The notes: generated from the sequence alone by a model not told the origin. DNA of 64,000 nucleotides from Sabethes cyaneus (GCF_943734655.1 NC_071354.1:233051206-233115205), one strand, 5' to 3'. Positions 20,401 through 35,912 are shown, counted from the stretch's first letter. Made by a program: numbers and translations.

Positions 20401-23400
20401 AAAATCTGTGAACTACATATGCATGTGTATCTTTCGATTACAAACAAAACTTCTATTCTGCGGACAACCCTCTGAAATTGTTGTTTTTAACTCATACGAT
20501 GGCAGGAAATTGTTAGTTGGCTATTGACCTTTTATTCCTTGAGCATTTGATCGCTAGGTCAAACAATTATATTTTCAGATATTGCCTCACGCTGCTTAAA
20601 AATTCATTTTTATCTACTGCTATAGTATAACCTATTCCACCCAAATTTCCTTCAATTGACACCTAGTAAGGCAAGGCGTACCAATCCCTTCCTAAACTTC
20701 TGATAGTTTTCCCATCATGCGTAACGCCCATTTCCATTTCATTGAACGAATGCGTACGTTTCGATCCCAAAGTGTGTAGGACCTAAATGAATGGATAATG
20801 CAGCAGGCAGAAGTGAACCGATGGCAAACCCGAAAAACAGCCATTATTAATTGAACTGAGCTCCTAAATTCTTGGCACCCAACCGGTGCGGCATTCGGGG
20901 AAACCCGACCAACAACGGGGTTTTTTTTTTGTTCCGAGCAACCTACGAACCAACGCAACGGTTCCTGCCCCCACAAGTGGAAGCTCTTACCAACCGGGAG
21001 GTTGGGTGGGCTCATAAAATTCAAACCACTACATCTAATTAATTATTCACGTACTCGCTTTTCCGCAGCCCGGCAATGGAAAAGCACTGCTGGCGTTTGT
21101 CTGTGGCCGCTTTTGGCTCGGCTAACCGAGATACCCACACACATACCCACCACCACCGGAACGTTCGCAGCTCACGTAGACAAAAAAAATGCCCGGTCGG
21201 GTCGAAAGGAGTACAGGTACCGTGGCCCGACGTGTGACCGCATGACCTACCGGACCACCACCGCTCTACCTGCTTGGATTCTGGTCGGTACGGGCAACCG
21301 TGCGTCGGGAGAAGTCGTAAATTGATTACGCAAGCTTCAGGGGTGCGCGCGCGAGAAACGAAAAAAAAAGAACTACGATTCCGACTAACAAATTGGCCGC
21401 AAGGTTGGAACGGGACCACCACAATTATTACCGAAGCAAGCGAGGCGGAACCGAGTCTCCGAGTGTTTCAGTTAACGAGTTCGGGTTGTTTTTTGCGTTG
21501 TAGTTTTCGCCCCTATAATTGAGTTTTACGGCCACGACGACGAGCGACGGTGAAACGATGAGGTGTACCCGTGTAGAAGAAAAGTAGTTTTGAATTTTTA
21601 AAGAACTGCGAATGCGTTCGGAAAACTTCCCCGACCCGGCAGAATCACAATCTATTGCAGTAGAACGAATCTTAAGGATTAGTTTTTTTGTATTAAGGTT
21701 AACGAGGGTGGTTTCCTACTCTAGTTATGATAATTAATTTCCACCGACATTTTCAACCGTAAATTCGTTCTAAGCTCAGCAATTTCACAGTCACAGTGAA
21801 GGCTCCCGTAGAGGAATTTTTCATGCAGCACATGCTGCTCAGTTTCATTGTTGATTTCCATCTTTGATGACTTGTTAAGGAGCGGCACAGGTGTGTAGCA
21901 TTTCATTTCCGCCCGCCATTGTGCCTTGCTTCATGCCATTGTGTGTAGAAGGCTCGCAGCTTAGTGCTCTTTTATCCAAAGTGAGCAAATTAAACTCATT
22001 AAAAAAAGTTCTACCGTGGAGGCCCGCAACTGCTCCCAAATATATAATTCACATTCTTTTATGAGAGCACAGACTCCGGCGGCCGTGATTGCTGCCAGGC
22101 AGGCAGTAAAAAACCGGCACGGAAAGCACGAAAGCACGAGGAAATGTAGCATGGAAAATGTACTTGAAACAAGTATGATTCGGGAAAAAATGGGTAGTTC
22201 TCGTTTCACAAGTTATGAGTGCACAAAACATTATTTTTTATTATTCGGTTAAGTGACTGTTTATTTCAAATGATGTGTTGACACATGAATCGGATAAAAC
22301 TGTTGATTTTTATGATCACATTTCATTCATTGACGTTTTGAATAAAATAAGGACGAGCAATCATGCTCATCCACTGAGCATTCATATGAGCGAATGTTTG
22401 TGGGAATTGGAAATTAATCGTGTTTTATTGGTCTCCAGTCGGTTAACGTACCACTTTTCAGTCATTTTGCTCTGCACAGGAATAGTGCACAACTTTGTAG
22501 CCAAATATGTAATCTACATGCATAATGCATACCGGATGGCACGTTGTTCAATTTTCCAGCAATCACACAACGCCTGCACTCGTTGAGACCTTGCTTCACC
22601 CGCATATAGTGGGAGAGAATAAATCGTTGGAATAACTTATGCTCATGAGTACGTACCGCAATGACACGCTATTATGCATGCACTCTCGTTGACCCTCCTC
22701 CTGTGTTCGGGTGGGAAGGAGGAAATTTTTTTTTGTTCCCTGTTTTTCGCTGAGTCGCTAACCGACGACGACGACGACGACGACGATGACGATGGCGGCA
22801 TGACACAAAGTGGCTTCTCGATACTCGAATGCAGTGGAAGGCAATAAAAATGAAATAAAGGTGACATTCTCCACGGGTATCAATCATGCCCCGCTGCTGG
22901 CGAACGCGTCGAGGGTCGTCGGTTGACTGACTGGTAAGGTGAAAAGGCTACTTGTCATAAGTGGTCTGTCCTGCTATTAGTCTCGTACACACGTCGTCAC
23001 TTTTACACTTTCCACCGGCGAGTGTAACTGTGACAGGATAAATGGCGCTTGATTTCGTGTCCAGTTGACGTTGGCGGTGAATATAACAAAAAAAATGCTG
23101 GTAATTGAACGTAAGCACAATTGTAGTATTATATAAGTGGCGAAATGCGTGTTCAGTGTTTATTGAATATGAATGGTAATTGAACTGTTCGGAATCGTCT
23201 ATCGCTTGGGGCATTCGTATAATTTTTCTTGCGACTTCTAACGTAACCATGCGTCTCCTTTTATATTTTAAATTGATGGAGGCGCCTGTAATCGTGTTTT
23301 TTATTTGCTGATCTTGATGAAAGCACTGTTCTATTCTAAATGCTACCATTATTATTAGTAAATCAAATATTACAAATTTACCAATTTCGACAAAAATATT

Positions 23401-24100
23401 ATATTTCATGGGCTAAAAGTGTTCAAACACAAAAATGGTACAATACCAAGTTTACGTTAAAAGAATCCAAAAACGCGGTTACGTAAAAAGTTTCATGTTT
23501 TCATTTTTTTTGTTGCGGGACTACGTCTTACCGTTGGTTATAGTTTCTAAATTTAGATTGAGACCCGCGTCACGAAAGAGTGAAAGATTTTGAATGGAAA
23601 CCAAATCAGAACGAATTTGGAAGATTCGTATACCAATCGACTCATAAAAGATGCACCAATTGTCTGGTTGTTATAAAATGCTTTGCTCTTTAATTGTTAG
23701 ATAACAAAAAGTATCCAAGACTTTTGATGTAAAACTTTCCCATACACTTTCCACGGGATCGTTGTGCTCCCCAAACACGGACGATTTCAGACACTATAAG
23801 CTGTGAACCTGTGAACCTGTGAGCTGTGAAACTATGAAAATGTTTAAGAAGAAAAATAAAAAGAACAACAGCGAATTGTAACACCAATTAAAACTGTCCA
23901 GTGAGTCTACTAAAACAAAAGCGAAATAATATACATACCATCACAAGGTTAGAAGCAGCTTCGTTTCAACTCAGCCTTTGGCAGGAGCACGGAAGCAGCG
24001 GAAACAGCAATAGCAGCGAGCGAATTTTGGGAATGATGGAACACTAAGTTTTAATTAATTCGAGTGCAAAAAGAAAGAATTTCTTGAAACCGCTGTTTCT
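20401..24100. other. No gene recognised; GC-richer block and a GAC microsatellite
   Basis: This includes a GC-richer segment, about 20880-21560, with no recognisable protein. A (GAC)n-type microsatellite is at 22763-22787, followed by GATGACGATGG. No transposon termini were identified. It could hold host intron, untranslated or regulatory DNA; I cannot support an exon. Confidence 0.35.
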
Positions 24101-24149
24101 CAATGAACGCTGACCTCGAGACGGAGAATCTCTTCTATCTAGATCGAGC

Positions 24150-24387
24150 TACACTGAAGTCGCTTTTTACGCGGTTTGTTTTTTACGTGAATTTCGGAAT
24201 TTACGCGGATGTGCTCAAAACGTCTATTTTTTCGCGAAGTGTTGAAATCCATAAAGTTTTTATTTACGCGAACTTGTGGATTTTACGCGAATTTTGGAAT
24301 TTACGCGTTTTTTACGCGACTTTCGGAATTTACGCGGTTTTGATTTACGCGGGACGTATCCTTCACGTAAAAAGCGACTTGAGTGTA
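24150..24387. mobile_element. MITE with ACGCG-rich repeats, copy B
   Basis: The terminal inverted repeats (TIRs) are TACACTGAAGTCGCTTTTTA at the left and, reading inward from the right end, the complement of GTAAAAAGCGACTTGAGTGTA. The interior repeats TTTACGCG with GAATTTCGGAATTTACGCGG several times. It is the same family as 42125-42410, in the opposite orientation, and as the partial end at 43640-43772. Confidence 0.8.
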
Positions 24388-24429
24388 TTTATATATAGAG
24401 CCCGTCAGTATCCATCTCTATCCGGTTCC

Positions 24430-24555
24430 TCGAGAGAGAGAAAATAGATATATTTTACTGATCGAACTACCACCACCCACAGGCCTCCAAAATGTGGGCC
24501 ATCTGGGGAATGAAAATGCCTCGGAATCTGTTGATTTAGACATTCCCTAACGACG
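24430..24555 (-). pseudogene. BEL/Pao integrase fragment
   Basis: Minus-strand reading gives RHFHSPDGPHFGGLWVVVVR then SVKY, matching FIPPxAPHFGGLWEAAVKSxKY. The catalytic glutamate position reads V. It abuts the start of a plus-strand LINE fragment at about 24609. Confidence 0.65.
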
Positions 24556-24608
24556 GCTTCGCAATGTTGCAATCCAACTTGCGCAGAAATCCCGGATGAT
24601 TCTGGTCG

Positions 24609-25195
24609 TTCGTGAATTCCAAGAAAAATAAAATAGGACTGCCTGTAAACATGTTCCTGGGTACAGTCTGGGCGAACACTGCCATGGAAAAATGCGAACT
24701 CTTTGCCACTCACTTCAAGAATTCCTTTAACACTTTTGTTGCTTCGGAAATGCAGACAGCCTCCGCAATCAAAGATACTCCATGTGATGCGATCAACTTG
24801 AATATATTGCATATAACTGATCGTTATCTAACTCGTTGAAACCGCGTTCAGAAAGCTCAAATATTCGTTCGCTGCTGGATCAGACGGAATTCCTTTTTGT
24901 GTTCTTAAGAAATGTGCTGCAGCTAGTGTTTACCCACTGGCGATGTTATTTGAAACTTCTCTCCGGCAGAATGTATTTCCTGAATCATGGAAAAAATCCA
25001 TCATGTTTCCCGTGTACAAAAAAGGAGATACACATCATTTTGTGCCTGCTCGCAAGTGTTGGAAATCATAGTCCACAACGCACTTTTTATGTGCAGTTCG
25101 CAGTAATTATCCGTTGATCAGCAGGGATTTTTCTCTAGAAGATCAGTTGCCACTAATCTAACGCAGTTGTTTCGTTCTGCTTAAACAGCTTAAAC
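24609..25195 (+). pseudogene. LINE reverse transcriptase relic (N-terminal half)
   Basis: Plus-strand reading gives VNSKKNKIGLPVNMFLG, then LFATHFKNSF, then FRKLKYSFAAGSDGIPFCV and LKKCAAASVYPLAMLFETSL, ESWKKSIMFPVYKKGD, and after a degraded stretch DQQGFFSRRSVATNLTQLF. These are the linker and RT motifs 0 to 2 of a CR1/Jockey-type LINE. Line by line it parallels the LINE at 56.1-56.6 kb (NEKRKQNGLPCSMFLAD; KKLKSSISVGSDGIP). Frameshifts at about 24835 and 25020 break it, and the catalytic motifs lie beyond the truncated 3' end. Confidence 0.8.
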
Positions 25196-25267
25196 AGAAC
25201 GCCACCTTGTGGACATCCACAAACACTTTGCTTCCAAATGCTTGCTTGCCGTAAGGACGAAAAAAGC

Positions 25268-25690
25268 AATCAGTTACTAAGCATTTGTTCTATCCACTTT
25301 ATGATTATTGAAGGCACATTATGATAACGAGCAGCCTCCAAAACGGAAGCGAAAGATACGTTATCAAACGCGCCTTCAATATCCAAAAAAGTTCCTAAGC
25401 AAGATTCCTTTTGTGAAAAAGCAACCTCAATTTTATTCACCACATCATGTAATAAAGTGGTTGTAGACTTGCCACTTTGATAAGCATGCTGTGCTGAATG
25501 AAGAGGAACTTCTACTAAGCTTATTTGGCGGATGTGGTGATCAACAATCCGCTCAAGTGATTTAAGCAAGAAAGACGTTAGACTGATTGGTCTAAAACTT
25601 TTTGCTTGCTCGTATGTCGCGCGTCCACCTTTAGGAATAAACTTAACCGTTAATTATAAACTTTTTTAGCGAGCGTCTGAGTAGAATTCA
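25268..25690 (-). pseudogene. LINE reverse transcriptase relic, another family
   Basis: Minus-strand reading has FIPKGGRATYEQAKSFRPIS, then LTSFLLKSLERIVDHHIR, then QHAYQSGKSTTTLLHDVVNK, then CLGTFLDIEGAFDNVSF, which holds the first catalytic aspartate. About 140 codons are open with few lesions. It stops before the PQG and YADD motifs. The LDIEGAFDN wording points to an R1/LOA/I-type element rather than the CR1/Jockey type of its neighbour; that clade call is from memory. It converges tail-to-tail with the fragment at 24609-25195. Confidence 0.75.
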
Positions 25691-26216
25691 CTAATCAACT
25701 AGAAAGTTTGGACCAATTTCTATTTACCAATTCGGTACGAGTTGTAAGCTTCCTCAGCAATCCATAATTTATAACACGAAAAGTTCCAAGTCATAGCCTA
25801 AATACGCGTATGTGTTACAACTCTTTAAGACAGCAGAAGAAAATGGAAATTGCTTCATACTTTGCTGGATGATGGGGTTACAGGGGCATTACATGAATAG
25901 AAGACTGGATACAGAAGTGAGTAGTCAACCGAATTCACTACGAGAACGCAAGGTGATTCGCGTAACTTGTTTACGGGTTCGAACAACACTTTTTGGCCCT
26001 TCTGTAACTTTAGTGTAAAATTCACATAACCAAATCTGGTTCCACTGTAAGTCTACCCACATGGGAAGCAGCTTTAAATAATGGCGACTTCCCCCATACA
26101 TTATGTAGCATTGTAGGAAGCATTGAAGGAATGGTGACAACGTTGAGGAGCACAAAATCCAAGTAATGAATGCATGTCTGGAGAATTGATTTCTCCGTTA
26201 AGCATCTTAGCCTGAA
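25691..26216. other. No feature recognised
   Basis: Short frames here have no recognisable motif. A possible retroelement origin of the frame near 25925-26155 could not be substantiated. Confidence 0.35.
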
Positions 26217-27152
26217 TAGAGTAGGGCGGGGCATAAGTGCGATGTTTGAAGTTGTCATCATTTTTCGTGAGATATAAAGAAGGAAAACAACATAATATAT
26301 TTTATAGTGATGCAGTAACTCAATGTCGTCACATTCAACTATAAATCATCTGCGGTAATAGTGTTTTGCAAAATAAATTCTTCTTTCTTCTGATCCAGTG
26401 CCGATTCGCACTTTTACCCCACTAGCGGGGCAAAAGTGCGAAGCTCAAATTCATGAAATTAGCACAGCAGTAGCTAACAAAACCATATTATCTTCAATCT
26501 GCGGTATTTTTCGCTAAGGAATATTCTCATATTGCACCTTTCCCATTTTGCGCTGGTCCAGTTTATGAATCCTTTGGAAACTTTTCCAAACGTTTGTTTT
26601 TTGTTTCATCAGCGGAAAAACATTGTTTTCCTTCGGCCAACATCTGTAGAGCACACAGTTTTCTGCAGATCTTGCATTTCTAGTATTTGTCATATAGTGC
26701 CTAAAGCTATGTATAATTAGCTATACATTTTTACCTCGTCCATGAATCGCACTTTTGCTCCGTCCGTGAATCGCACTTTTACCCTGGTAGGCGCGTGACG
26801 AGGTTAGATTAAATTACGGAAGAGCGAAATATATTTTGTAAATTCTTTTCACCGTATTTTCAAAACAGATATGTGAGTGATGTAAAACGCTGTTACAAAT
26901 TTTCAACAAGTAATATCCTCTTGTTGATATCGTATTTGCCGTATAACGAAAAATTACATCAAAATCGCCATAAAATAACAATAACATAACTCAGCAACTA
27001 TGCTTCGTAAGCAACCAAAGATTACGTTAGATTCAAGCTGTCAAAGTAGTCACCCATCCATGCCAATGTAGTCAATTTACTCGGAATCTGCACCGATAAA
27101 TCATTGAATCGCACTTTTTCCCGCATCACACTTTTACGCCTCCTTACTCTAC
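26217..27152. mobile_element. Putative inverted-repeat element with GCACTTTT hairpins
   Basis: The left edge AGAGTAGGGCGGGGCATAAG, then TGCGATG, is roughly complementary to the right edge, which reads CATCACACTTTTACGCCTCC, then TTACTCTAC. Inside, TTCGCACTTTTACCCC pairs with GGGGCAAAAGTGCGAA around a short loop at about 26405-26443, and AATCGCACTTTT recurs at about 26743, 26769 and 27111. No coding sequence. Boundaries are approximate. Confidence 0.5.
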
Positions 27153-27365
27153 AGTTTGCTAGAGTTTCCTACGTCATACTAAAGTATCGAGACCAATGAG
27201 GTGGCACCGGTTGGGATACGAAGGAAGGTTCATATGATCGCGTAATACTAGGTGAATGAATACTACAGAGCTTTTAAATTTTAGATTAAAAACGAACCGC
27301 CGGGTTGCTTTGGAGTCGGCAGTGCAGCCATTTAGATTAAAACTTAGCTTGGCTTCGAGAGCACC

Positions 27366-27450
27366 CAACCCAAGTAACAAGTTTTATTACATTCCACTAG
27401 CGGTTTTCATGACCTATTCCATAAAACCGCTAATAAAACTATGAGCTCCA
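27366..27450. mobile_element. Partial palindromic MITE, related to 5837 and 35969
   Basis: CCCAAGTAACAAGTTTTATT matches the family's terminal repeat. The following AGCGGTTTT and AAAACCGCT pair around a short loop, then AATAAAAC. The right end is not clear. Confidence 0.45.
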
Positions 27451-27727
27451 CCAGAACTGAAGTAGTTCTATCACGCTCTGCTGAAAGCAGCAATAAAGCT
27501 GATTGTACTTTTCGCTGCTTGACAGTTACCGCCATAATTTAATGAAGCTTTTCGCTACAAATCTATAAAGCATACAGCTATAATAATAATAATGCTAACA
27601 AATTTTAGCAGTTTACATTGTTTTGCAGCACGTACGCATTAAATTTTATCGTGCATATTGATATGATCGGGGGATAAAATCAACGCGCTATCAAAATTAT
27701 GCAATTTTTGAAAACTGCTCGTTTTAA

Positions 27728-28571
<844 letters not shown>

Positions 28572-28573
<2 letters not shown>

Positions 28574-29055
28574 ACTGACGTGGGGACCGACGTAGGCCAC
28601 ATCAATTTTCGAATTTTGAAAATTCTAAGCGAAAAAAATTCTTCTGTATTGAAAGATGCTTTTGGCACTTCATGTATAGCTCAAGTCATGTCATTCTTCT
28701 CCATTCATAAGCAAATCGGGCATACCATTAGGCAGAAATCTAGGATCATAGGCCATCGATTCATTGCCATATTCTAGTAGACTGTTTTAGCTCGCAAACA
28801 AAAATTTATCAAAGCAAAGTGTTTCGCAGAAAGAAAGATTCCTCCTGTTTTCCTTCCCGTCCTCATCAGGTAAATGATGACACGGGCAAGATGGGCAAGG
28901 CACAAATCTTCCACATGATTGTGCGGAACGTGCTGCTCGAGCCAAAGATGCTGATACCTGATACCTGATTTCGCAGAAAGAAAGTTATTATCATTCGGTT
29001 TTCCTGTCACAGCAAGCAACTAAATAGATTTGGCTGGAAATTGAAATTGACTAGC

Positions 29056-29060
<5 letters not shown>
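28572..29060. repeat. Segment X, left copy of the inverted duplication
   Basis: This 489-bp segment recurs inverted at 33350-33838 with only rare differences (for example CTTCCCGTCC here against CTTTCCGTCC in the complement of the right copy). It contains an open stretch on each strand with no recognisable motif. The phrase GGAACGTGCTGCTCGAGCC (about 28922) is shared with the insertion at 18709-19080, hinting at a Penelope-related origin. Confidence 0.8.

Positions 29061-29147
<87 letters not shown>
29058..29147. repeat. (TA)n microsatellite
   Basis: A pure TA run between segment X and an LTR-like segment. Confidence 0.97.
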
Positions 29148-29151
<4 letters not shown>

Positions 29152-29469
29152 GCCCCCGCGTATGGGACTGCCGCGGATCCACCTGGAAGAGGGGAATCCG
29201 CGAACTTAAATCTAAAGAAACCAAACACGCACGATCTATCTCTAGATTACGACTCTCTTTATTGAAACTAAATTTACAAACAGGAAACTTAAGACCAGGT
29301 AATAAAACTGCTGTCGGTAGGCTTCGTTGGAAATTCCATGGTTGTGAGCATCGGTCCGCCTATTTATGCTTCGTCCAGACGGTGTTAAAACAGGCAAACG
29401 TCCTGCCTATGGAATGCTGATATGATGATGATGGACATTAGCGAGATGGGCGGCAGGTAGTGGCCAACA
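29148..29469 (-). mobile_element. Possible solo LTR (copia-like)
   Basis: The minus strand starts TGTTGGCCACTACC and ends GGGGGCTGCA, giving TG...CA ends. It carries CAATAAAGAGAGTCGTAATC, a plausible polyadenylation signal. The right-hand remainder up to 29679 could be 3' internal retroelement sequence. It is present only in the left arm of the inverted duplication. There is no second LTR, so the call is tentative. Confidence 0.45.
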
Positions 29470-29675
29470 ATAACATATCCCTTTAGTTTATTTGGCGCAT
29501 AGGTAGCAAGCGCCGTTAAACAAAACAAAATCAAATTAAACCTTATGTTGTGAATGAGGGTTTTCCCCGCCAGAAGGCCGATCCTTCAATCAGCTTATTG
29601 TAATGCATCTGGGGAATTCATATCACACCGCATATACTTTAAAATAGAGGTAGGCAAATTAAGGAAGAGTGGCGC

Positions 29676-29678
<3 letters not shown>

Positions 29679-29715
<37 letters not shown>
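29679..29715. repeat. (TA)n microsatellite at Helitron 5' end
   Basis: A pure TA run ending in the A that precedes the Helitron 5' TC. Confidence 0.95.
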
Positions 29716-29718
<3 letters not shown>

Positions 29719-31107
29719 ATACCTATAAAGAAGGATTTCTGTCTGCCTGTCTGTCTGTCTGTCTGTCCTGTGTTCCTTATAGAATCAAAAACTACTGAAC
29801 CAATCGGCGTGAAAATTTGCATGTAGAGGTTTTTGGGGCCAGGAAAGGTTTTAGTGATGGTTAGAGACCCCTCCCCCCACTAAGAGGGGGGGCTCCCATA
29901 CAAATGAAACACAAATTTCTGCATAACTCGAGAACTAATCAAGCAAATAGAACCAAATTTGGCATGTGGGTGTTTTCGGTGACAAGAATTTATTCTAGGG
30001 TAATTTGAGACCCCTCCCCTCTTTATAAGGGGAATTATAAGTCCTCTCCCCTTTAAGAGGGGGGGTTTCCATACAAATTTCCTCATAACTCGAGAACTAA
30101 TCAAGCAAATGGAACCAAATTTGGCATGTGAAGGTTTTCGAGGGCAAGAAAATTTTCTATGTTGAATTAGGACCCCTTCTCACTTTAAGAGGGGGGGCTC
30201 CTGTACAAATGAAATACCAATTTCCTCATAACTCGAGAACTAATCAAGCAAATGGAACCAAATTTGGCATGTAGGTGTTTTTGGAGGCAAGAATGTTTTC
30301 TATGATGAATAAGAACCTCTCCCCACTTTAGGAGGGGGGGCTCCTATACAAATGAAATACAAATTTCCTCATAACTCGAGAACTAATCAAGCAAATAGAA
30401 CCAAATTTGGCAGGTGGGTGTTTTCGGTGACAAGAATTTATTCTATGGTAAATTGAGACCCCTCCCTCTTTATAAGGGGAATTGTAACTCCTCTCACCTT
30501 TAAGAGGGGGGCTTCCATACAAATTTCCTCATAACTCGAGAACTAATCAAGCAAATGGAACCAACTTTGGCAACCAAATTTTCTGAATTAGGACCCCTCC
30601 CCACTCTAAGAGGGGGGGCTCCTGTACAAATGAAATACAAATTTCCTCCTAATTCGAGAACTAATCAAGCAAATAGAACAACATTTGGCATGTGGGTGTT
30701 TTTTTTGGTGACAAGAATTTATTCTATGGTGAATTGAGACCCCTCCCCTCTTTATAAGAGGAATTATAACTCCTCTCCCCTTTAAGAGGGGGGACTTCCA
30801 TACAAATTTCCTCATAACTCGAGAACTAATCAAGCGAATTGAACCAAATTTGGCATGTGTGTGTTTTTGGAGACAATTTTTTTTTCAATGATGAATTGGG
30901 ACCCCTCCCCACTTTAGGAGGGGGGTCCTATACAAACGAAATACAAATTTCCTCATAACTCGAGAACTAATCCAGCAAATGGAACCAAATTTGGCGTGTA
31001 GGTGTTTTTGGAGGCAAGAATTTTTTCTGTGATGAATTAGGACCTCTTCCCACATTAGGAGGGGGGGCTCCAATACAAATGAAATACAAATTTCCCCATA
31101 ACTCGAG

Positions 31108-31110
<3 letters not shown>
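29716..31110 (+). mobile_element. Helitron family 2, left copy, 3'-truncated
   Basis: It begins TCTATACCTATAAAGAAGGA after an A, followed by (TGTC)n near 29746, a start typical of insect Helitrons. The body is a tandem repeat of about 140-150 bp with AACTCGAGAACTAATCAAGC and AACCAAATTTGGCATGTGGG in each unit. It is the reverse complement of 31981-33232 but has one extra unit of 143 bp between about 30104 and 30328. It ends in (TA)n instead of the CTAG terminus. No Rep/helicase is encoded. Confidence 0.75.

Positions 31111-31148
<38 letters not shown>
31111..31148. repeat. (TA)n microsatellite at centre of inverted duplication
   Basis: A pure TA run joining the truncated left Helitron to the CTAG end of the right Helitron. 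Confidence 0.95.
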
Positions 31149-33838
<2,690 letters not shown>

Positions 33839-34236
33839 GTACCCGCATAATGGCATGTCTTATCTATTATAAGATTCGAACATTTACGCTGTCAGGCATT
33901 GAGCACTTGCGGGATGCTGGTGTCTTCACTAACGTGCAATTTGATATAAGCCATTGGTATAATGTATCGTTGGATGTTCTAGCAAAAGATTATGAACATC
34001 GTTCTCCCGGAAGGGTTCCCTTCATCTCATCATTACAGCAACCCATGCAAAAAAGGAAGTTATGATGATTACCCTGTGCCTTGAACAGTTGAAACCAAGC
34101 GAAACCACCGGTGTTCGCGGTAGCGAATGGAATATTCCATGCAACGTCAAATTCATCTACGCGCAGGAAAGCATCACGCCGCCACCATAGGGACCAAGCG
34201 AACGACGCACCAACGAGGAAGCAAACACGTTCGAAC
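33839..34236. other. Unassigned; open frame across the palindrome edge
   Basis: A 107-codon plus-strand frame (33742-34065) starts inside segment X' and runs into unique DNA, reading MACLIYYKIRTFTLSGIEHL and ISHWYNVSLDVLAKDYEHRS. It has ordinary amino-acid composition, but I do not recognise a family. It could be a relic exon or transposon gene end; no function can be given. Confidence 0.3.
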
Positions 34237-34244
34237 ACGCACAG

Positions 34245-34591
34245 TAGAGATGGTCGGGTATGAAAATTTGAATACCCGAACCCGACCCGTACCCGATTAG
34301 GAAAAAAAATAAAAACCCGTGCCCGACCCGAACCCGCAAGTTTATTTTTTTTGATACCCGAACCCGACCGCAACCCGTCGGGCACGGGTACGGGTCCGGA
34401 TACCCGACAATCTTTAGTGTTAAACGAGGTCAATAGACCCGACCCGACCCGTACCCGGTTTCAAAACCAAACCCGTACCCGACCCGAACCCGCAAATTAT
34501 TTTTTTTCAATACCCGAACCCGACCCGTACCCGGCGGGTACGGGTACGGGTGCGGGTTTCGGGTAAATTTTCCGCTACCCGACCATCTCTA
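34245..34591. mobile_element. hAT-type MITE with ACCCG repeats
   Basis: The ends are TAGAGATGGTCGGGTA and its complement TACC-CGACCATCTCTA at the right end. It is flanked by a perfect 8-bp target duplication, ACGCACAG (34237-34244 and 34592-34599), as hAT elements make. The interior is rich in ACCCGAACCCGACCCGTACC-like repeats in both orientations. No transposase. Confidence 0.9.
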
Positions 34592-34646
34592 ACGCACAGT
34601 ACGCGCTGTTGGATAACGAATGGAAACCAACCACGCATACGATCAG

Positions 34647-34713
34647 CCAATCAGCCCCCAGCCAATCAGCGACCAGCAGCGTCTGCAGCGCAGTCTGAAT
34701 TTGCTATAAATAG
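34647..34713 (+). promoter_or_regulatory. CCAAT and TATA promoter-like cluster
   Basis: Two CCAAT boxes in the context CAGCCAATCAGC (34647-34651, 34662-34666) lie about 40 bp upstream of TATAAATAG (34705-34713). A start site would be expected near 34735-34740. No open frame follows within 300 bp. It may be the U3 region of an LTR or a host promoter driving a non-coding leader. The hAT MITE lies 55 bp upstream. Confidence 0.4.
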
Positions 34714-35717
34714 TGGCGCTCTAGCGCAATTTAGTTCATAAGTTTTCTGACCATTATACGGTATACATCAAAGATAAAGTGTTCCCTCATTATCCTGAGA
34801 AAGCCGAAGAGAGCCGCATTGGATTTGTGTTTCGTGTACTAGTGGTGAATAGCTGCTCATTGTCTGAAGAGTTTTAGGCATCGTTCTTTTAAGAACGTTG
34901 CTTCCCGAGTTAGCTATCACCGCTATCCTTTCCGTGTGGCACGCTGTTGCCACTGTCCTTTGCGTGCTTTCCCCATCCTGTGTACAGTACTGCGCCGAAG
35001 CAGTCTGCCGTGTCCGCTGCGCTGACCCTGTTCAGTTAGCAGCAAGCCAGTAAGCGGTACCGCGCACCCACCCACCTATAGGGTAGTTGATCCAGTAGTT
35101 GTGGTTGTACCAATAGTTGCGCTACTATTCATTATTAATGCATATTTTCGTCACCGTAGCATTTTAGATAAAACAATTACATTCATTATATAAAACAGGT
35201 TTTTAGAAGTATTGGTAGGTAGACTACACCATTTAAAATTAAAACATTATTTGCTAAAATGCCAATTTTCCAAAATCTAACCCGCAGTTGGAGCGCACAA
35301 TTATAGGCGCTCATCTATAGTTTTGCTACGATGTTTTTTCACTTAGCAACCTAGCAATGTATATGGAATAACACAATTAAAGGAACATCAAACTTAATTA
35401 AGGAAACATTAGCGCAACTGTTGGTACAATATAATTGAATCGGAAAATTCATTTTTTCTTTATAAAGCTTCTCGTACAACGAAAGCAATTGTCTTGCCTT
35501 GTGACAAATACCTTGTATTTGATAAATTTATATCCCACAAGCATTAATTGAAGCATATACCTCAATAAATAAGCAAAATGAAGGTATATTGTGCTTAGTG
35601 GCGCAACTAATGGATCATCTACCCTATATGTTGGCAAAGGCGTCAACAACCGGTATCAAATTTAACTGATATGATTGAACCGATTAAATCATATTAAGGT
35701 ATAAGCAGAGGCACGAA
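34714..35717. other. No feature recognised
   Basis: Moderately GC-rich until about 35080, then AT-rich. No protein or repeat ends identified. Confidence 0.35.
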
Positions 35718-35912
35718 GTAATTCTACAGCATGACAGCTCTCGGTCTCACGTTATCCAACCTCAGGAAACTCAATTTGGAAACACTCAAAAATAAAAGTC
35801 CTATTCCACCCGCCATATTTTCCAGATATTGCATCGTACGATTCTTACTTGTTTCGTTCGATGGCATGTGGTCTAATTGATCAGCAGTTCCACTTATATG
35901 AAAACATTTAAA
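35718..35912 (+). pseudogene. mariner transposase relic (C-terminal catalytic part)
   Basis: Plus-strand reading gives VILQHDSSRSHV (family: QHDNARPHV, second catalytic aspartate), then after a frameshift FHPPYFPDIASYDSYLFRSM (family: HPPYSPDLAPSDYHLF, third aspartate region), then ACGLIDQQFH. The spacing fits the DD34D mariner type. A stop, a frameshift and missing N-terminal and C-terminal parts show it is dead. A related minus-strand relic lies at 50430-50760. Confidence 0.75.

Noticed and set aside
20692..21522. Possible host exon in a GC-rich block
   Set aside because: Overlapping frames on both strands, with no recognisable domain or clear splice logic; cannot be supported.
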